DNA of 47,369 nt from Acidimicrobiia bacterium (GCA_017577575.1 PKRG01000019.1:1-47369); one strand, 5' to 3'; shown: positions 35,081-43,062, counted from the stretch's first letter. The notes: generated by a model from the letters alone, not told the origin. Program-made: numbers and translations.

Positions 35081-35194
35081 TCACCCCTGCCTCTGCTTGT
35101 GGCGAGGGTTCGGACAGATCACCCATACCCGCCCGCGGCGGCGGATGATGCGACACTTCTCGCACATCTTCTTGGTCGAAGGACGCACCTTCAT
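35081..35194 (-). CDS. rpmJ: 50S ribosomal protein L36
   Basis: A 37-codon gene found by translating the gap upstream of rpsM. The product begins MKVRPSTKKMCEKCR and ends VICPNPRHKQRQG; the zinc ligands C11, C14, C27 and H32 of the zinc-type L36 are all present. First gene of the alpha operon here. infA, which commonly precedes it, is missing. Confidence 0.97.
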   Translation of the reverse strand: MKVRPSTKKMCEKCRIIRRRGRVWVICPNPRHKQRQG

Positions 35195-35377
35195 TGGTAT
35201 CTCCAGACGTTTCCGTCGGGCCGATGGCTACACCGGCACTTCGACTCATTCTGCCTACGGTTTGTTAAACGCCCCTGCAGCCGTCACCGAGCGACCGGCG
35301 TCGCACATGGAGGGTGCTTCGGGAACGAGACCACGGCTCTGCCAATGAAGGCATGGCAGAACCACGGCCAGACCGGA

Positions 35378-35407
35378 ATCATACCGACCTGCGGTTTCTA
35401 TCTTCAA
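35378..35407 (-). promoter_or_regulatory. Predicted alpha-operon promoter
   Basis: Minus-strand TTGAAG (35402-35407), an 18-nt spacer and TATGAT (35378-35383), overlapping the map stop codon. It leaves a leader of about 175 nt before rpmJ, containing a CTGCCA/TGGCAG hairpin (35337-35357). This is the best sigma-70 promoter in the window by eye. Confidence 0.6.
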
Positions 35408-36204
35408 ATCTGTTCGGCCACCGGCTCCGGCACCGATTCCACCGCCAGAGGCTCCTCGCCGGCGGTGAAGACCATCACCCCTTCCTTGGTGATGGCGACG
35501 GTGTGCTCCCAGTGCGCCGAGAGCGAGCCGTCGGCGGTCCGGACCGTCCAGCCGTCGGGATCGACCTTGGTGTGGCGGGACCCCATGTTGAACATCGGCT
35601 CGATGCACAGGGCCATGCCGGTGCGGAGCCTCATCCCGGTGCCCCGGACCCCGATGTTGGGCACCTGGGGCTCCTCGTGCATCTGGCGGCCGATGCCATG
35701 GCCCAGGTACTCCTCCACGACCCCGTACCCGTAGCGCTTGCCCACCTCGGAGATGGCGGCACCGATGTCACCGAGGCGCGCTCCGTGGCGCACGGCTCGG
35801 ATTCCGGCCCACATCCCCTCCTCGGTGGCGTCGATCAGCCGCTGGACCTCCGGGGGCACCTCGCCGATGGCGAAGGTGATGGCGGCGTCGCCGTGGAAGC
35901 CCTCGTAGATCGCTCCGGCGTCGACCGAGAGGATGTCGCCTTCCTTCAGCTTGTAGTCGGTGGGGATGCCATGCACGATCACGTCGTTGGGCGACAGGCA
36001 CAACGTCGCCGGATAGGTCCCGTGGTAGCCGAGGAACGACGACTGACAGCCCCGCTCGGCGAGGATCTGCCGGGAGATGTCCTCCAGCTCGAGGAGGGAG
36101 ACGCCCGGCTGGGCCGCCTCTTTGACGGCGCGGTGGATGGCGGCCACGCACGCGCCGGCGACGGCCATCTTCTCGAACTCGCGACGGGATTTGATCGTGA
36201 TCAT
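35404..36204 (-). CDS. map: Methionine aminopeptidase, type I
   Basis: Removes N-terminal Met from new proteins. In the 266-residue protein the dimetal site is visible: VDAGAIYEGFHGDAAITF (two Asp), GHGIGRQMHEEP (His), CIEPMF (Glu) and SAHWEHTVAIT (Glu). Normal type I length with a slightly long C-terminal tail (ESVPEPVAEQI). Separated from adk, its usual neighbour, by the thi block. A 21-bp hairpin lies just upstream. Confidence 0.97.
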   Translation of the reverse strand: MITIKSRREFEKMAVAGACVAAIHRAVKEAAQPGVSLLELEDISRQILAERGCQSSFLGYHGTYPATLCLSPNDVIVHGIPTDYKLKEGDILSVDAGAIYEGFHGDAAITFAIGEVPPEVQRLIDATEEGMWAGIRAVRHGARLGDIGAAISEVGKRYGYGVVEEYLGHGIGRQMHEEPQVPNIGVRGTGMRLRTGMALCIEPMFNMGSRHTKVDPDGWTVRTADGSLSAHWEHTVAITKEGVMVFTAGEEPLAVESVPEPVAEQI

Positions 36205-36239
36205 GGGGAGAGAGCCATTGTAGGGGGCCGTTCGCCATT

Positions 36240-36294
36240 CCGTTTTGTGGGCCGGAATCGGCTCCTGCCGCGTCGATTCCGGCCCACAGAACGG
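36240..36294 (-). terminator. Very long 21-bp hairpin between the dioxygenase gene and map
   Basis: The 21-nt arms 36240-36260 and 36274-36294 are complementary except for one G·U pair; the loop is 13 nt. The stem starts immediately after the dioxygenase TGA. No U-tract follows on the minus strand. A terminator for the dioxygenase gene is likely, and it would also insulate map. Confidence 0.65.
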
Positions 36295-37101
36295 TCAGGA
36301 GAACTGAACGGAGCGCTTGGACAGGCCGAACCAGAACCCCTCGACGGCGTTCTCGGCGTCCGCCCCCGTGTCGACCGCCGCCCCCAGCGCCACGAACAAC
36401 GGTGCGAAGTGTTCCGTGCGGGGATGGGCGATGTGGGCGGCGGGTGCCGCCCGCTGGAAGTCGAGCAGCGAGTCGATGTCACCCGCGGCCAGTGTCCGGC
36501 TGAGCCAGTCGTCGAATTCCACCGACCAGGAAGGCGGGTCGCCGTCCGGCCCGGCGTGCCAGTTCATCTCCCTCAGGTTGTGGGTGCTGAAGCCGCTCCC
36601 GACGATCAGCACACCCTGGTCCCGCAGCTCGGAGAGCTTCCGGCCGATCTCGAACAGGCGGCGAGGGTCGAGCGTGGGCATCGATATCTGGAGCACCGGC
36701 ACGTCGGCTTCGGGGTACATCTCCATGAGCGGGACGTAGGCGCCGTGATCCAGCCCCCGCTCCGGGTCCTGGCGGACGGGATGCTCGGGGCTGGAGAGGA
36801 TACGGGCGACCTGTTGGGCGAGTCGCGGCGCCCCGGGGGCGGGGTACTGCACCTCGTAGTAGCGCTGGGGGAAACCCCAGAAGTCGTAGTACAGCGGGAC
36901 GGTGGTGGTGGCGCCCATGGTGAGGGGATCGTCCTCCCAGTGGGCCGAGACGATGAGCACGGAGCTGGGTTTGGGCATCGACGCCGACCACTCGGCCAGC
37001 TGACGGGTCCACACCGGGTCGTCGGCCAACGGAGGCGCGCCGTGGCTCAGGTACACGACCGGCATGCGCCGGTCGCTGAATTCGAGGCGGGAACGGTCCA
37101 T
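36295..37101 (-). CDS. LigB/DODA-type extradiol ring-cleavage dioxygenase
   Basis: A 268-residue member of the class III extradiol dioxygenase family (YgiD/4,5-DOPA dioxygenase group). Metal ligands are apparent in YLSHGAPPL (His20), SAHWEDDP and GLDHGAYVPLMEMYP, with a fourth His in SGFSTHNL. The physiological substrate of bacterial members is generally unknown. The start at 37101 has a TACGTT box 9 nt upstream; MPVVYLSHG, 12 codons in, is an alternative start. It is divergent from the TPP-riboswitch-controlled thi operon, but lies outside riboswitch control. Confidence 0.9.
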   Translation of the reverse strand: MDRSRLEFSDRRMPVVYLSHGAPPLADDPVWTRQLAEWSASMPKPSSVLIVSAHWEDDPLTMGATTTVPLYYDFWGFPQRYYEVQYPAPGAPRLAQQVARILSSPEHPVRQDPERGLDHGAYVPLMEMYPEADVPVLQISMPTLDPRRLFEIGRKLSELRDQGVLIVGSGFSTHNLREMNWHAGPDGDPPSWSVEFDDWLSRTLAAGDIDSLLDFQRAAPAAHIAHPRTEHFAPLFVALGAAVDTGADAENAVEGFWFGLSKRSVQFS

Positions 37102-37189
37102 GTGGGCCCCAACGTAGCCCCGTCGGGGGCTATTCCGCCGGTCGGTCCGCCGCCCGGCTGGTTAGCCTTGGAGGCACGCGGCTTCATGG

Positions 37190-37283
37190 GTCGCGCAGGG
37201 GAGCCGGTAGCGCCCGGCTGAGAGGAGGCGGCAACGCCTCGACCCTCCGAACCTGATCTGGGCAATGCCAGCGAAGGGAGTAG
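37190..37283 (+). promoter_or_regulatory. TPP riboswitch (THI box)
   Basis: The conserved blocks appear in order: AGGGGAGCC (37197-37205), CGGCTGAGA (37215-37223), a short variable stem (GAGGCGGCAACGCCTC), GACCC, then GAACCTGATCTGGGCAATGC and CAGCGAAGGGA. It ends within 5 nt of the thiM start, so TPP binding most likely hides the ribosome-binding site (GAAGGGAGT) and blocks translation. Confidence 0.97.
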
Positions 37284-37286
37284 CAC

Positions 37287-38102
37287 ATGACAGGAGCCGT
37301 CACCGTCGATTCCGTCTGGCGTGACGTCTGCGCCGTCCGGGAACGGAGCCCTCTCGTCCACAACATCACGAACTACGTCGTGATGAACTCGACGGCCAAT
37401 GCCCTCCTCGCCATCGGCGCCTCGCCGGTCATGGCCCATGCCACAGAGGAGGTGGCCGACATGGTGGGCATCGCCTCGGCCCTGGTCGTCAACATCGGCA
37501 CGCTCAGCCCTGCCTGGGTGGAGGCGATGGAGTTGGCGGCGCGGGCCGCCCGGGACCGCGGCATCCCGGTCGCCCTCGACCCGGTGGGAGCAGGAGCCAC
37601 CCCGTATCGGACCAAGACGGCGCACGCCCTGCTCGACGACACGCCCCCGACCCTCGTGCGCGGCAACGCCTCTGAGATCATGGCCCTGGTGACGTCCACC
37701 TCCGCCGCCCGTGGCGTCGACAGTGTCGATGCCCCGTCGGCGGCGCTGGATGCCGCCCGCCAACTCCAACACCGCTTCGGTGCCGTGGTGGCCGTCACCG
37801 GCGCCACCGACTACGTCGTGGCCGACGGGGCGACGATCCGCATCGACAACGGCCACCCCCTGATGGCGCGGGTCACCGGTCTCGGCTGCACGGCGACGGC
37901 GTTGTGCGGCGCGTTCTTAGCCGTGAACCCGGATCCCGCATCGGCGGCGGCTTCGGCCCTGATCGTCACCGGAGTGGCTGGTGAGCTGGCAGCCGAGCGG
38001 GCCGAGGGGCCGGGGACGCTCCAGCTGTACCTCCTCGACGCCCTCCACAACCTGAGCCGCGCCCAGCTCGAGGCCCGCATGCGGGCGGAGGTGACGGGAT
38101 GA
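37287..38102 (+). CDS. thiM: Hydroxyethylthiazole kinase
   Basis: Phosphorylates the thiazole alcohol in thiamine salvage. The 271-residue ribokinase-fold protein has PLVHNITNYVVMNSTANALLA (near residue 22 onward), LDPVGAGATPYR and the C-terminal anion-hole motif TGLGCTATALCGAF with its catalytic Cys. First gene behind the TPP riboswitch; thiE overlaps its stop (ATGA). The operon lacks thiC, thiG and thiS, so it is a salvage set. Confidence 0.96.
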   Translation: MTGAVTVDSVWRDVCAVRERSPLVHNITNYVVMNSTANALLAIGASPVMAHATEEVADMVGIASALVVNIGTLSPAWVEAMELAARAARDRGIPVALDPVGAGATPYRTKTAHALLDDTPPTLVRGNASEIMALVTSTSAARGVDSVDAPSAALDAARQLQHRFGAVVAVTGATDYVVADGATIRIDNGHPLMARVTGLGCTATALCGAFLAVNPDPASAAASALIVTGVAGELAAERAEGPGTLQLYLLDALHNLSRAQLEARMRAEVTG

Positions 38103-38743
38103 GGGGCCTGTACCTGGTGACCGACCGCGGGCTGGCCGGGGACAGGCCGCTCGAAGAGGTGGTCCTCGCTGCGGTCGAAGGCGGGGCCGGCGTCGTCCAG
38201 CTCCGCGAGAAGGAGCTGGCCACCCGGGCGTTCGTCGAGTCGGCCCGCCGGCTCAAGGCGCTCCTGGAGCCCCGCGGGATCCCGCTGATCGTCAACGACC
38301 GGGTCGACGTGGCGCTCGCCGCCGGAGCCGACGGAGTCCATCTGGGCCAGGAGGACATGGCCTATCCCGATGCCCGGGCCCTGCTCGGGCCCGACGCCAT
38401 CATCGGCCTGTCGGTGGAGACACCCGAGGACGTCCGGGAGGCGGAGGGCTTCGACGTCGACTACCTCGGCGTCAGCCCGATCTTTCCCACCCCGACCAAG
38501 ACCGACACCGAGGGGGCGTGGGGACTGGATGGGCTGGCCGAGGTGCGCCGGATGTCGCGCCATCGCCTGGTCGCCATCGGCGGCCTGAACGCCACGAACG
38601 CCGCAGACGCGATCAGGGCCGGAGCCGATGCGGTGGCGGTCGTCTCGGCGATATGCGCCGCGGCGGACCCCCGCCGGGCGGCAGAAGAGCTCGCCGCTGT
38701 GGTCGACGCCGCTCTCGCCGACCGAGAGCCCGCGAGGAGGTAG
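38099..38743 (+). CDS. thiE: Thiamine-phosphate synthase
   Basis: Joins HMP-PP and thiazole phosphate into thiamine phosphate. The 214-residue TIM barrel contains LYLVTDRGL, VQLREKE (about 38-44), NDRVDVALAAGADGVHLGQ and GVSPIFPTPTK with the pyrophosphate-binding residues, then AIGGLN. The ATG overlaps the thiM stop. Confidence 0.97.
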   Translation: MRGLYLVTDRGLAGDRPLEEVVLAAVEGGAGVVQLREKELATRAFVESARRLKALLEPRGIPLIVNDRVDVALAAGADGVHLGQEDMAYPDARALLGPDAIIGLSVETPEDVREAEGFDVDYLGVSPIFPTPTKTDTEGAWGLDGLAEVRRMSRHRLVAIGGLNATNAADAIRAGADAVAVVSAICAAADPRRAAEELAAVVDAALADREPARR

Positions 38744-38746
38744 CGG

Positions 38747-39565
38747 ATGGACACGTATCACCGGGCTCTGACGATCGCGGGATCCGACAGCGGCGGTGGT
38801 GCCGGGATCCAGGCCGACCTCAAGACGTTCTCCGCCCTGGGCTGTTTCGGCACCAGTGCCATCACCGCCCTGACCGCTCAGAACACGCTGGGAGTGGCCG
38901 CCGTCCACCCGGTACCCCCGGCGTTCATCGCCGCCCAGATCGACGCCGTGCTCGACGACATCGGGACGGACGCCACCAAGATCGGCATGGTGCATTCGGG
39001 GGAGGCGGTCGAAGCCGTGGCCGACCGCCTCCGCGCCCACCACACCGGACCCGTCGTGGTGGACCCGGTGATGGTGGCGGCGAGCGGGGACCGGCTGTTG
39101 CGGGAGGATGCGGTGGAGGCGATGCGCCGGCACCTGCTGCCGCTGGCCTCGGTGCTCACGCCCAACGTGGAAGAGGCGGCCGTCCTGCTCGACACCGAGC
39201 CGATCCGGTCCCGCGCCGAGATGGAGGACACCTGCCGGGCCCTGGCCGACCTGGGTCCGAGAGCCGTGCTGCTCAAAGGCGGGCACCTGGAGGGCTCGCG
39301 CTCTGTCGACGTGCTGTACGACCGGGAGACCGACACGTTCGTGGAGCTCGACGGCCCCCGCATCGACACTCCCAACACCCACGGGACCGGTTGCACCCTG
39401 TCCTCGGCACTGGCGGCGTATCTGGCCCGGGGGGAGAGCCTGCCGGCAGCTGCCCGGCTAGCCAAGGAGTACATGACCGGGGCGATCGAGGCCGGGGCAG
39501 AACGGCACCTCGGGTCGGACGCCGGCCACGGTCCGGTCCACCACTTCTTCGCCCTCTGGTCGTGA
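38747..39565 (+). CDS. thiD: Hydroxymethylpyrimidine/phosphomethylpyrimidine kinase
   Basis: Phosphorylates HMP to HMP-P and HMP-PP. The 272-residue ribokinase-like protein begins ALTIAGSDSGGGAGIQADLK (about 7-26), has DPVMVAASGDRLL, LTPNVEEAAVLL and the C-terminal NTHGTGCTLSSALAA with the catalytic Cys. Three nt separate it from thiE. The final TGA overlaps the GTG of the next gene. Confidence 0.97.
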   Translation: MDTYHRALTIAGSDSGGGAGIQADLKTFSALGCFGTSAITALTAQNTLGVAAVHPVPPAFIAAQIDAVLDDIGTDATKIGMVHSGEAVEAVADRLRAHHTGPVVVDPVMVAASGDRLLREDAVEAMRRHLLPLASVLTPNVEEAAVLLDTEPIRSRAEMEDTCRALADLGPRAVLLKGGHLEGSRSVDVLYDRETDTFVELDGPRIDTPNTHGTGCTLSSALAAYLARGESLPAAARLAKEYMTGAIEAGAERHLGSDAGHGPVHHFFALWS

Positions 39566-40341
39566 CATCCCGAAGGCTCGTCGTCCTCGACTTCTCCGGC
39601 ACGCTGAGCCCGGGCGCCACCGGGTTCGCCGAGCCCGAGACGTTGGAGGCGGCGCTGCGGTCTTCCGGGCTCGCCGGGCTCGGGGTCACCCGCGACATCT
39701 TCTGGGACGCCGTCGCCCAGACCTGGGAGCAGGCGAGCACCACCGGGGTGGGATATGCGCGTTCGATGGCTGGCGCGATGGCCGATCGACTGGGAGTCGA
39801 GGTCGGTTCGATCATCGGTGCCGCCCGGTCGTTCACCGCCGCCTACCTGGCGGCGTCGACCGTGGCGGCCGAATGGGAAACGGGGCTCAGGGAGCTCGTG
39901 AGCCGCTGCCGTCTCGTCGTGGCGTCGGACCACTACGCCGAGGCCACGGCTCACATCGTCTCGGAGCTGGAGAGGCTCGGCCTCGAAGCGAGGCCGGTGA
40001 CCGAGCCCGCCCCCGGCTCGATCCTGGTGGCCACCTCGGCCGATCTGGGCAGTCGCAAGCAGTCGCCGGAGTTCTGGAAGGCGGTCCAGACTGCGATCGG
40101 GCCGGTCGACTCGGTGGCGGTGGTCGACGACTTCGGCGCCAACGAGCACTCCGACGACCCGTATGGCGCCGAGGAGGAGGTGGCCGAGCGCAGAGAAGCC
40201 ACCGTCCGCGTCCTCGGCCAGGTGTTCGACGCACCCGTCGACGTCTTCGAGTTCCGCCTCCACGGCAGAGACCTTCGGTCGCTCGTGGACGAAGCGGTGA
40301 CCTGGGCGCTTCGCTGGTCGGAAGGGGAGACGGCTCCCTAG
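39562..40341 (+). CDS. HAD-superfamily protein in the thi operon, function unknown
   Basis: A 259-residue HAD-like protein. Motif I is LDFSGTL with nucleophile Asp10, but the usual second Asp (general acid/base) is Ser12. Motif II is VVASDH, a Lys lies in SRKQSPEFW, and motif IV is VVDDFGANE. An alpha-helical cap occupies about residues 20-105. The GTG start overlaps the thiD stop, so it is co-translated with thiamine salvage enzymes. A thiamine-phosphate or related phosphatase is a reasonable idea, but the missing Asp argues for an unusual mechanism, as in phosphonatase-type HADs (DxAGT), or another role. Confidence 0.85.
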   Translation: MTSRRLVVLDFSGTLSPGATGFAEPETLEAALRSSGLAGLGVTRDIFWDAVAQTWEQASTTGVGYARSMAGAMADRLGVEVGSIIGAARSFTAAYLAASTVAAEWETGLRELVSRCRLVVASDHYAEATAHIVSELERLGLEARPVTEPAPGSILVATSADLGSRKQSPEFWKAVQTAIGPVDSVAVVDDFGANEHSDDPYGAEEEVAERREATVRVLGQVFDAPVDVFEFRLHGRDLRSLVDEAVTWALRWSEGETAP

Positions 40342-40353
40342 CCCCAGGTTTTT
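40325..40353 (+). terminator. Probable terminator of the thi operon
   Basis: GGGAG-ACGG-CTCCC (40325-40338) overlaps the end of the HAD gene, and a TTTTT run follows 10 nt later (40349-40353). The stem is short and the T-run rather distant, so it is only probable. Confidence 0.45.
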
Positions 40354-40379
40354 CGTCCCTGTGCTGCCGGCGTGGCCGA

Positions 40380-40928
40380 TCAGTCGGCGCCGAGGGCGGC
40401 GAGGACCCGCTCGGTGATCTCGTCGATCTCGCCTACGCCGTCGACCTCGACCAGCACTCCCCGCTCTCTGTAGAGGTCGATCAGCGGAGCGGTCTGCTCC
40501 TCGTACACGTTGAGACGGTTGCGGATCGTCTCCTCGTTGTCGTCGGCGCGGCCCCGGGCCAGCATCCGCTCCACCAGGACGTCGTTGTCGACCCGGAACA
40601 GCACGACCTTGTCGAGGCCGTCCTCTCCGATGAGCTCGTCGAGGGCCTCCACCTGGGCGATGGTGCGGGGGAAGCCGTCGAGGATGAAGCCACCGGCGGC
40701 GTCGTCCTCGGCGATGCGCTCTTTCAGCATCGCCACCGTGATCGAGTCCGGGACGTAGTCGCCGGCCTCCATGATCGCCTTCACCTGCTTGCCCAGCTCG
40801 GTGCCGGCGGCGACGTGGTGACGGAACATGTCACCGGTGGAGATGTGGGGGATCCCCAGCCGGTCGGCGACGCGACCGGCTTGGGTTCCCTTGCCAGCGC
40901 CCGGAGGGCCGATGAACAACAGCTTCAT
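40380..40928 (-). CDS. adk: Adenylate kinase, short-LID form
   Basis: A 182-residue kinase (AMP + ATP to 2 ADP). P-loop GPPGAGKGTQ (7-16), AMP-binding ISTGDMFR, FILDGFPRT and RGRADDNEETIRNRL are present. The LID is the short, zinc-free form usual in actinobacteria. It follows secY as in the standard spc operon; its ATG is 34 nt after the secY stop. Confidence 0.97.
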   Translation of the reverse strand: MKLLFIGPPGAGKGTQAGRVADRLGIPHISTGDMFRHHVAAGTELGKQVKAIMEAGDYVPDSITVAMLKERIAEDDAAGGFILDGFPRTIAQVEALDELIGEDGLDKVVLFRVDNDVLVERMLARGRADDNEETIRNRLNVYEEQTAPLIDLYRERGVLVEVDGVGEIDEITERVLAALGAD

Positions 40929-40962
40929 GTGGTCTTCCGCCTTCCGCCTTCGATCCAACGGC

Positions 40963-42279
40963 TCAGGTGAGGATCCCCTCGTAGTTGCGCATGGTGAGCT
41001 GCGACTCGATCTGCTTCATGGTCTCGAGGGCAACACCCACCACGATGAGGATCGAGACGCCGGAGAAGGCGACCGGGATGTTCCAGATGATCCCGCCGAT
41101 GACCGGCAGCACGGCGATGAGGCCCAGGAACACGGAGCCCGGGAGGGTGATCCGGTTGAGGATGTGGGCGAGGTGCTGTTCGGTCTGGCGCCCCGGGCGG
41201 ACGCCGGGGACGAACCCGCCGTTGCGCTGGATCATCTCCGCCTGCCGCTGCGGGTCGAACTGGATCGCCGTGTAGAAGTAGGTGAAGAAGATGATCAGGC
41301 CGAAGAGCAGGATCACGTACCACCACGACGGCTGGCCGGTGGCAGAGCCGCCGAGGTTGTCGTTGATCCAGCGGTAGATCGCCTGCACCCAACGGGCGTC
41401 GGAGGGGATGGCGGTGATGATCATCGCCGGGAACAGCAGCACCGAGGTGGCGAAGATCACCGGGATCACGCCGGCGGTGTTGACCTTGAGCGGGATGTAG
41501 GTGGACTGGCCGCCCATGACCCGCCGACCCCGGACCCGCTTGGCGAACTGGATGGGGATGCGCCGCTGACCCTGGTCGACGTAGATGATCGCCACGATCA
41601 TCAGGAGGAACAGGACCACCATGATCGCGAAGCGGACCGGGTTCCCCATCTCCACCGTGTTGGCCCACATCTGGCCGAAGATGAACGGGAACTGGCTGAT
41701 GATGCTCACGAAGATCAAAAGGGACATGCCGTTGCCGACGCCCTTCTGAGTGATGAGCTCGCCCAGCCACATCACGAAGGCGGTGCCGGCAGTCATCGTG
41801 ATCACGATCACCGACACCCGGCCGAACGTGTAGTCACCGACCAGGTTGATGCCCCCGGTGAAGGTGCCGTTGTAGAAGAGGTACGTGAAGGCGGTCGACT
41901 GGATCAGAGCCAGGATGACCGTGAGGTAGCGGGTCCACTGGGTGATCACCTTCCGCCCGGCCTCGCCTTCGTCCTGCAGCGCCTGGAGGCGGGGGATCAC
42001 CACCGTCAGCAGCTGCATGATGATCGACGAGGTGATGTAGGGCATGATGCCCAGCGCGAACACCGAGAACTGCTCGAGCGCGCCGCCGGAGAAGAGGTTG
42101 AGGAGGCCGTAGATGCCGCCGGCCTGCTGCTGGGCCTGGAACAACTGGACGGCTTCGAAGTCGATGCCGGGGACGGGCAGGGTGGCGCCGAACCGGTAGA
42201 CGGCGAACATCGCCAGCGTGAAGAGGATCTTCCGCCGGAGGTCCGGCACCTTGAACATGTTGCGGTAGATGCTGAGCAT
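40963..42279 (-). CDS. secY: Protein translocase subunit SecY
   Basis: Channel-forming subunit of the Sec translocon, 438 residues with ten hydrophobic segments. Characteristic stretches are RFGATLPVPGID (29-40), ALGIMPYITSSIIMQLL, GVGNGMSLLIF and the cytoplasmic loop RRIPIQFAKRVRGRR. The start MLSIYRNMFKVPDLRRK at 42279 matches the family; an upstream in-frame GTG would add sequence derived from an intergenic repeat and is rejected. An inverted repeat lies between rplO and secY. Confidence 0.97.
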   Translation of the reverse strand: MLSIYRNMFKVPDLRRKILFTLAMFAVYRFGATLPVPGIDFEAVQLFQAQQQAGGIYGLLNLFSGGALEQFSVFALGIMPYITSSIIMQLLTVVIPRLQALQDEGEAGRKVITQWTRYLTVILALIQSTAFTYLFYNGTFTGGINLVGDYTFGRVSVIVITMTAGTAFVMWLGELITQKGVGNGMSLLIFVSIISQFPFIFGQMWANTVEMGNPVRFAIMVVLFLLMIVAIIYVDQGQRRIPIQFAKRVRGRRVMGGQSTYIPLKVNTAGVIPVIFATSVLLFPAMIITAIPSDARWVQAIYRWINDNLGGSATGQPSWWYVILLFGLIIFFTYFYTAIQFDPQRQAEMIQRNGGFVPGVRPGRQTEQHLAHILNRITLPGSVFLGLIAVLPVIGGIIWNIPVAFSGVSILIVVGVALETMKQIESQLTMRNYEGILT

Positions 42280-42313
42280 TGGCTTTGGGCGCTTCCCGTG
42301 GATCGGGTGGCGA

Positions 42314-42338
42314 GTGGTAGGTGATAGGAACCTACCAC
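42314..42338. repeat. Inverted repeat between rplO and secY
   Basis: GTGGTAGGT / ACCTACCAC (9 bp, 7-nt loop), followed by a further direct copy CTACCAC. It lies in an 84-nt gap inside an otherwise tightly packed operon. It may be an attenuating or mRNA-stabilising hairpin. Confidence 0.5.
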
Positions 42339-42363
42339 CTACCACCGGTCACTTTGAACTGGC

Positions 42364-42822
42364 TTAGTCGATCAGCTCGACCGTTCCGCCGGCTGCTTCG
42401 ATCTTCTCTTTCGCCTTCGCCGAGAAGGCGTGCGCCTTGACGGTGAGGGCGCGATCGACCTCGCCCTCCGCCAGGACCTTCACGCGGCCCCGATGACGGA
42501 TCAGACCGCGTTCGCGCAGCAGCTCGGGCGTGACCTCGGTGCCGGCGTCGAACTGGTTGAGCGTCTCCAGGTTGACGATGGCGAAGTATTCCTTGTTGGG
42601 GTTCTTGAAGCCCGGCAGCTTCGGCAGCCGCATGGACAGCGGGGTCTGACCGCCCTCGAACCCGGGACGGAGCTTGCCGCGTGCCTTGAGGCCCTTGGTG
42701 CCCCTGCCGGCGGTCTTGCCGCGCTTGCCGCTCTCACCCCGCCCGACCCGGATCTTCGACTTCTTCGAGCCCGGGGCCGGCCGCAGGTGGTGGAGCTTCA
42801 GTTTTTCTCTCTCGTCGGACAT
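42364..42822 (-). CDS. rplO: 50S ribosomal protein L15
   Basis: A 152-residue L15: KLHHLRPAPGSKKSKIRVGRG, the Gly-rich GKTAGRGTKGLKARG and FEGGQTPLSMRLPKLPGF. The ATG at 42822 is chosen for its GGAG box 7 nt upstream; an ATG four codons earlier overlaps that box. Confidence 0.97.
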   Translation of the reverse strand: MSDEREKLKLHHLRPAPGSKKSKIRVGRGESGKRGKTAGRGTKGLKARGKLRPGFEGGQTPLSMRLPKLPGFKNPNKEYFAIVNLETLNQFDAGTEVTPELLRERGLIRHRGRVKVLAEGEVDRALTVKAHAFSAKAKEKIEAAGGTVELID

Positions 42823-42849
42823 GCCGTTCTCCATAGTCGGAAGCCGGAA

Positions 42850-42869
42850 GTCGGAGATCCCGCTCCGAC
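42850..42869. repeat. Hairpin between rpmD and rplO
   Basis: GTCGGAG / CTCCGAC (7 bp, loop 6), extended by outer AGTCG/CGACT pairing, in the 52-nt rpmD-rplO gap. The surrounding GGAAGCCGGAAGTCGGA is made of short direct repeats. Confidence 0.45.
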
Positions 42870-42874
42870 CTCGA

Positions 42875-43060
42875 CTACTTCTCTTCCACTTCGACTAGAT
42901 GCCGGACCCGGTGGAGCATGCCCCGCACGACCGGCGTGTCGGGGTGCTCGACGGTCTGGCGGATCTTCCGCAGGCCGAGCGTCTCGGCCGTCGCCCGCGT
43001 CTTCGGCTTCTCGCCGATGAGCGAGCGCTTGAGGGTGACCTTCAGGGTCTTCTCGGCCAT
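42875..43060 (-). CDS. rpmD: 50S ribosomal protein L30
   Basis: A 61-residue L30: KTLKVTLKRSLIGEKPKTRATAETLGLRK with the typical HPDTPVVRGML ending. The start lies 2 nt after the rpsE stop. Slightly shorter and more charged at the C-terminus (EVEEK) than some homologues. Confidence 0.96.
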   Translation of the reverse strand: MAEKTLKVTLKRSLIGEKPKTRATAETLGLRKIRQTVEHPDTPVVRGMLHRVRHLVEVEEK

Positions 43061-43062
43061 CT

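Noticed and set aside
42280..42345. N-terminal extension of SecY from an upstream in-frame GTG
   Set aside because: The extra residues derive from the intergenic inverted repeat and do not match SecY; MLSIYRNMF is the family start.
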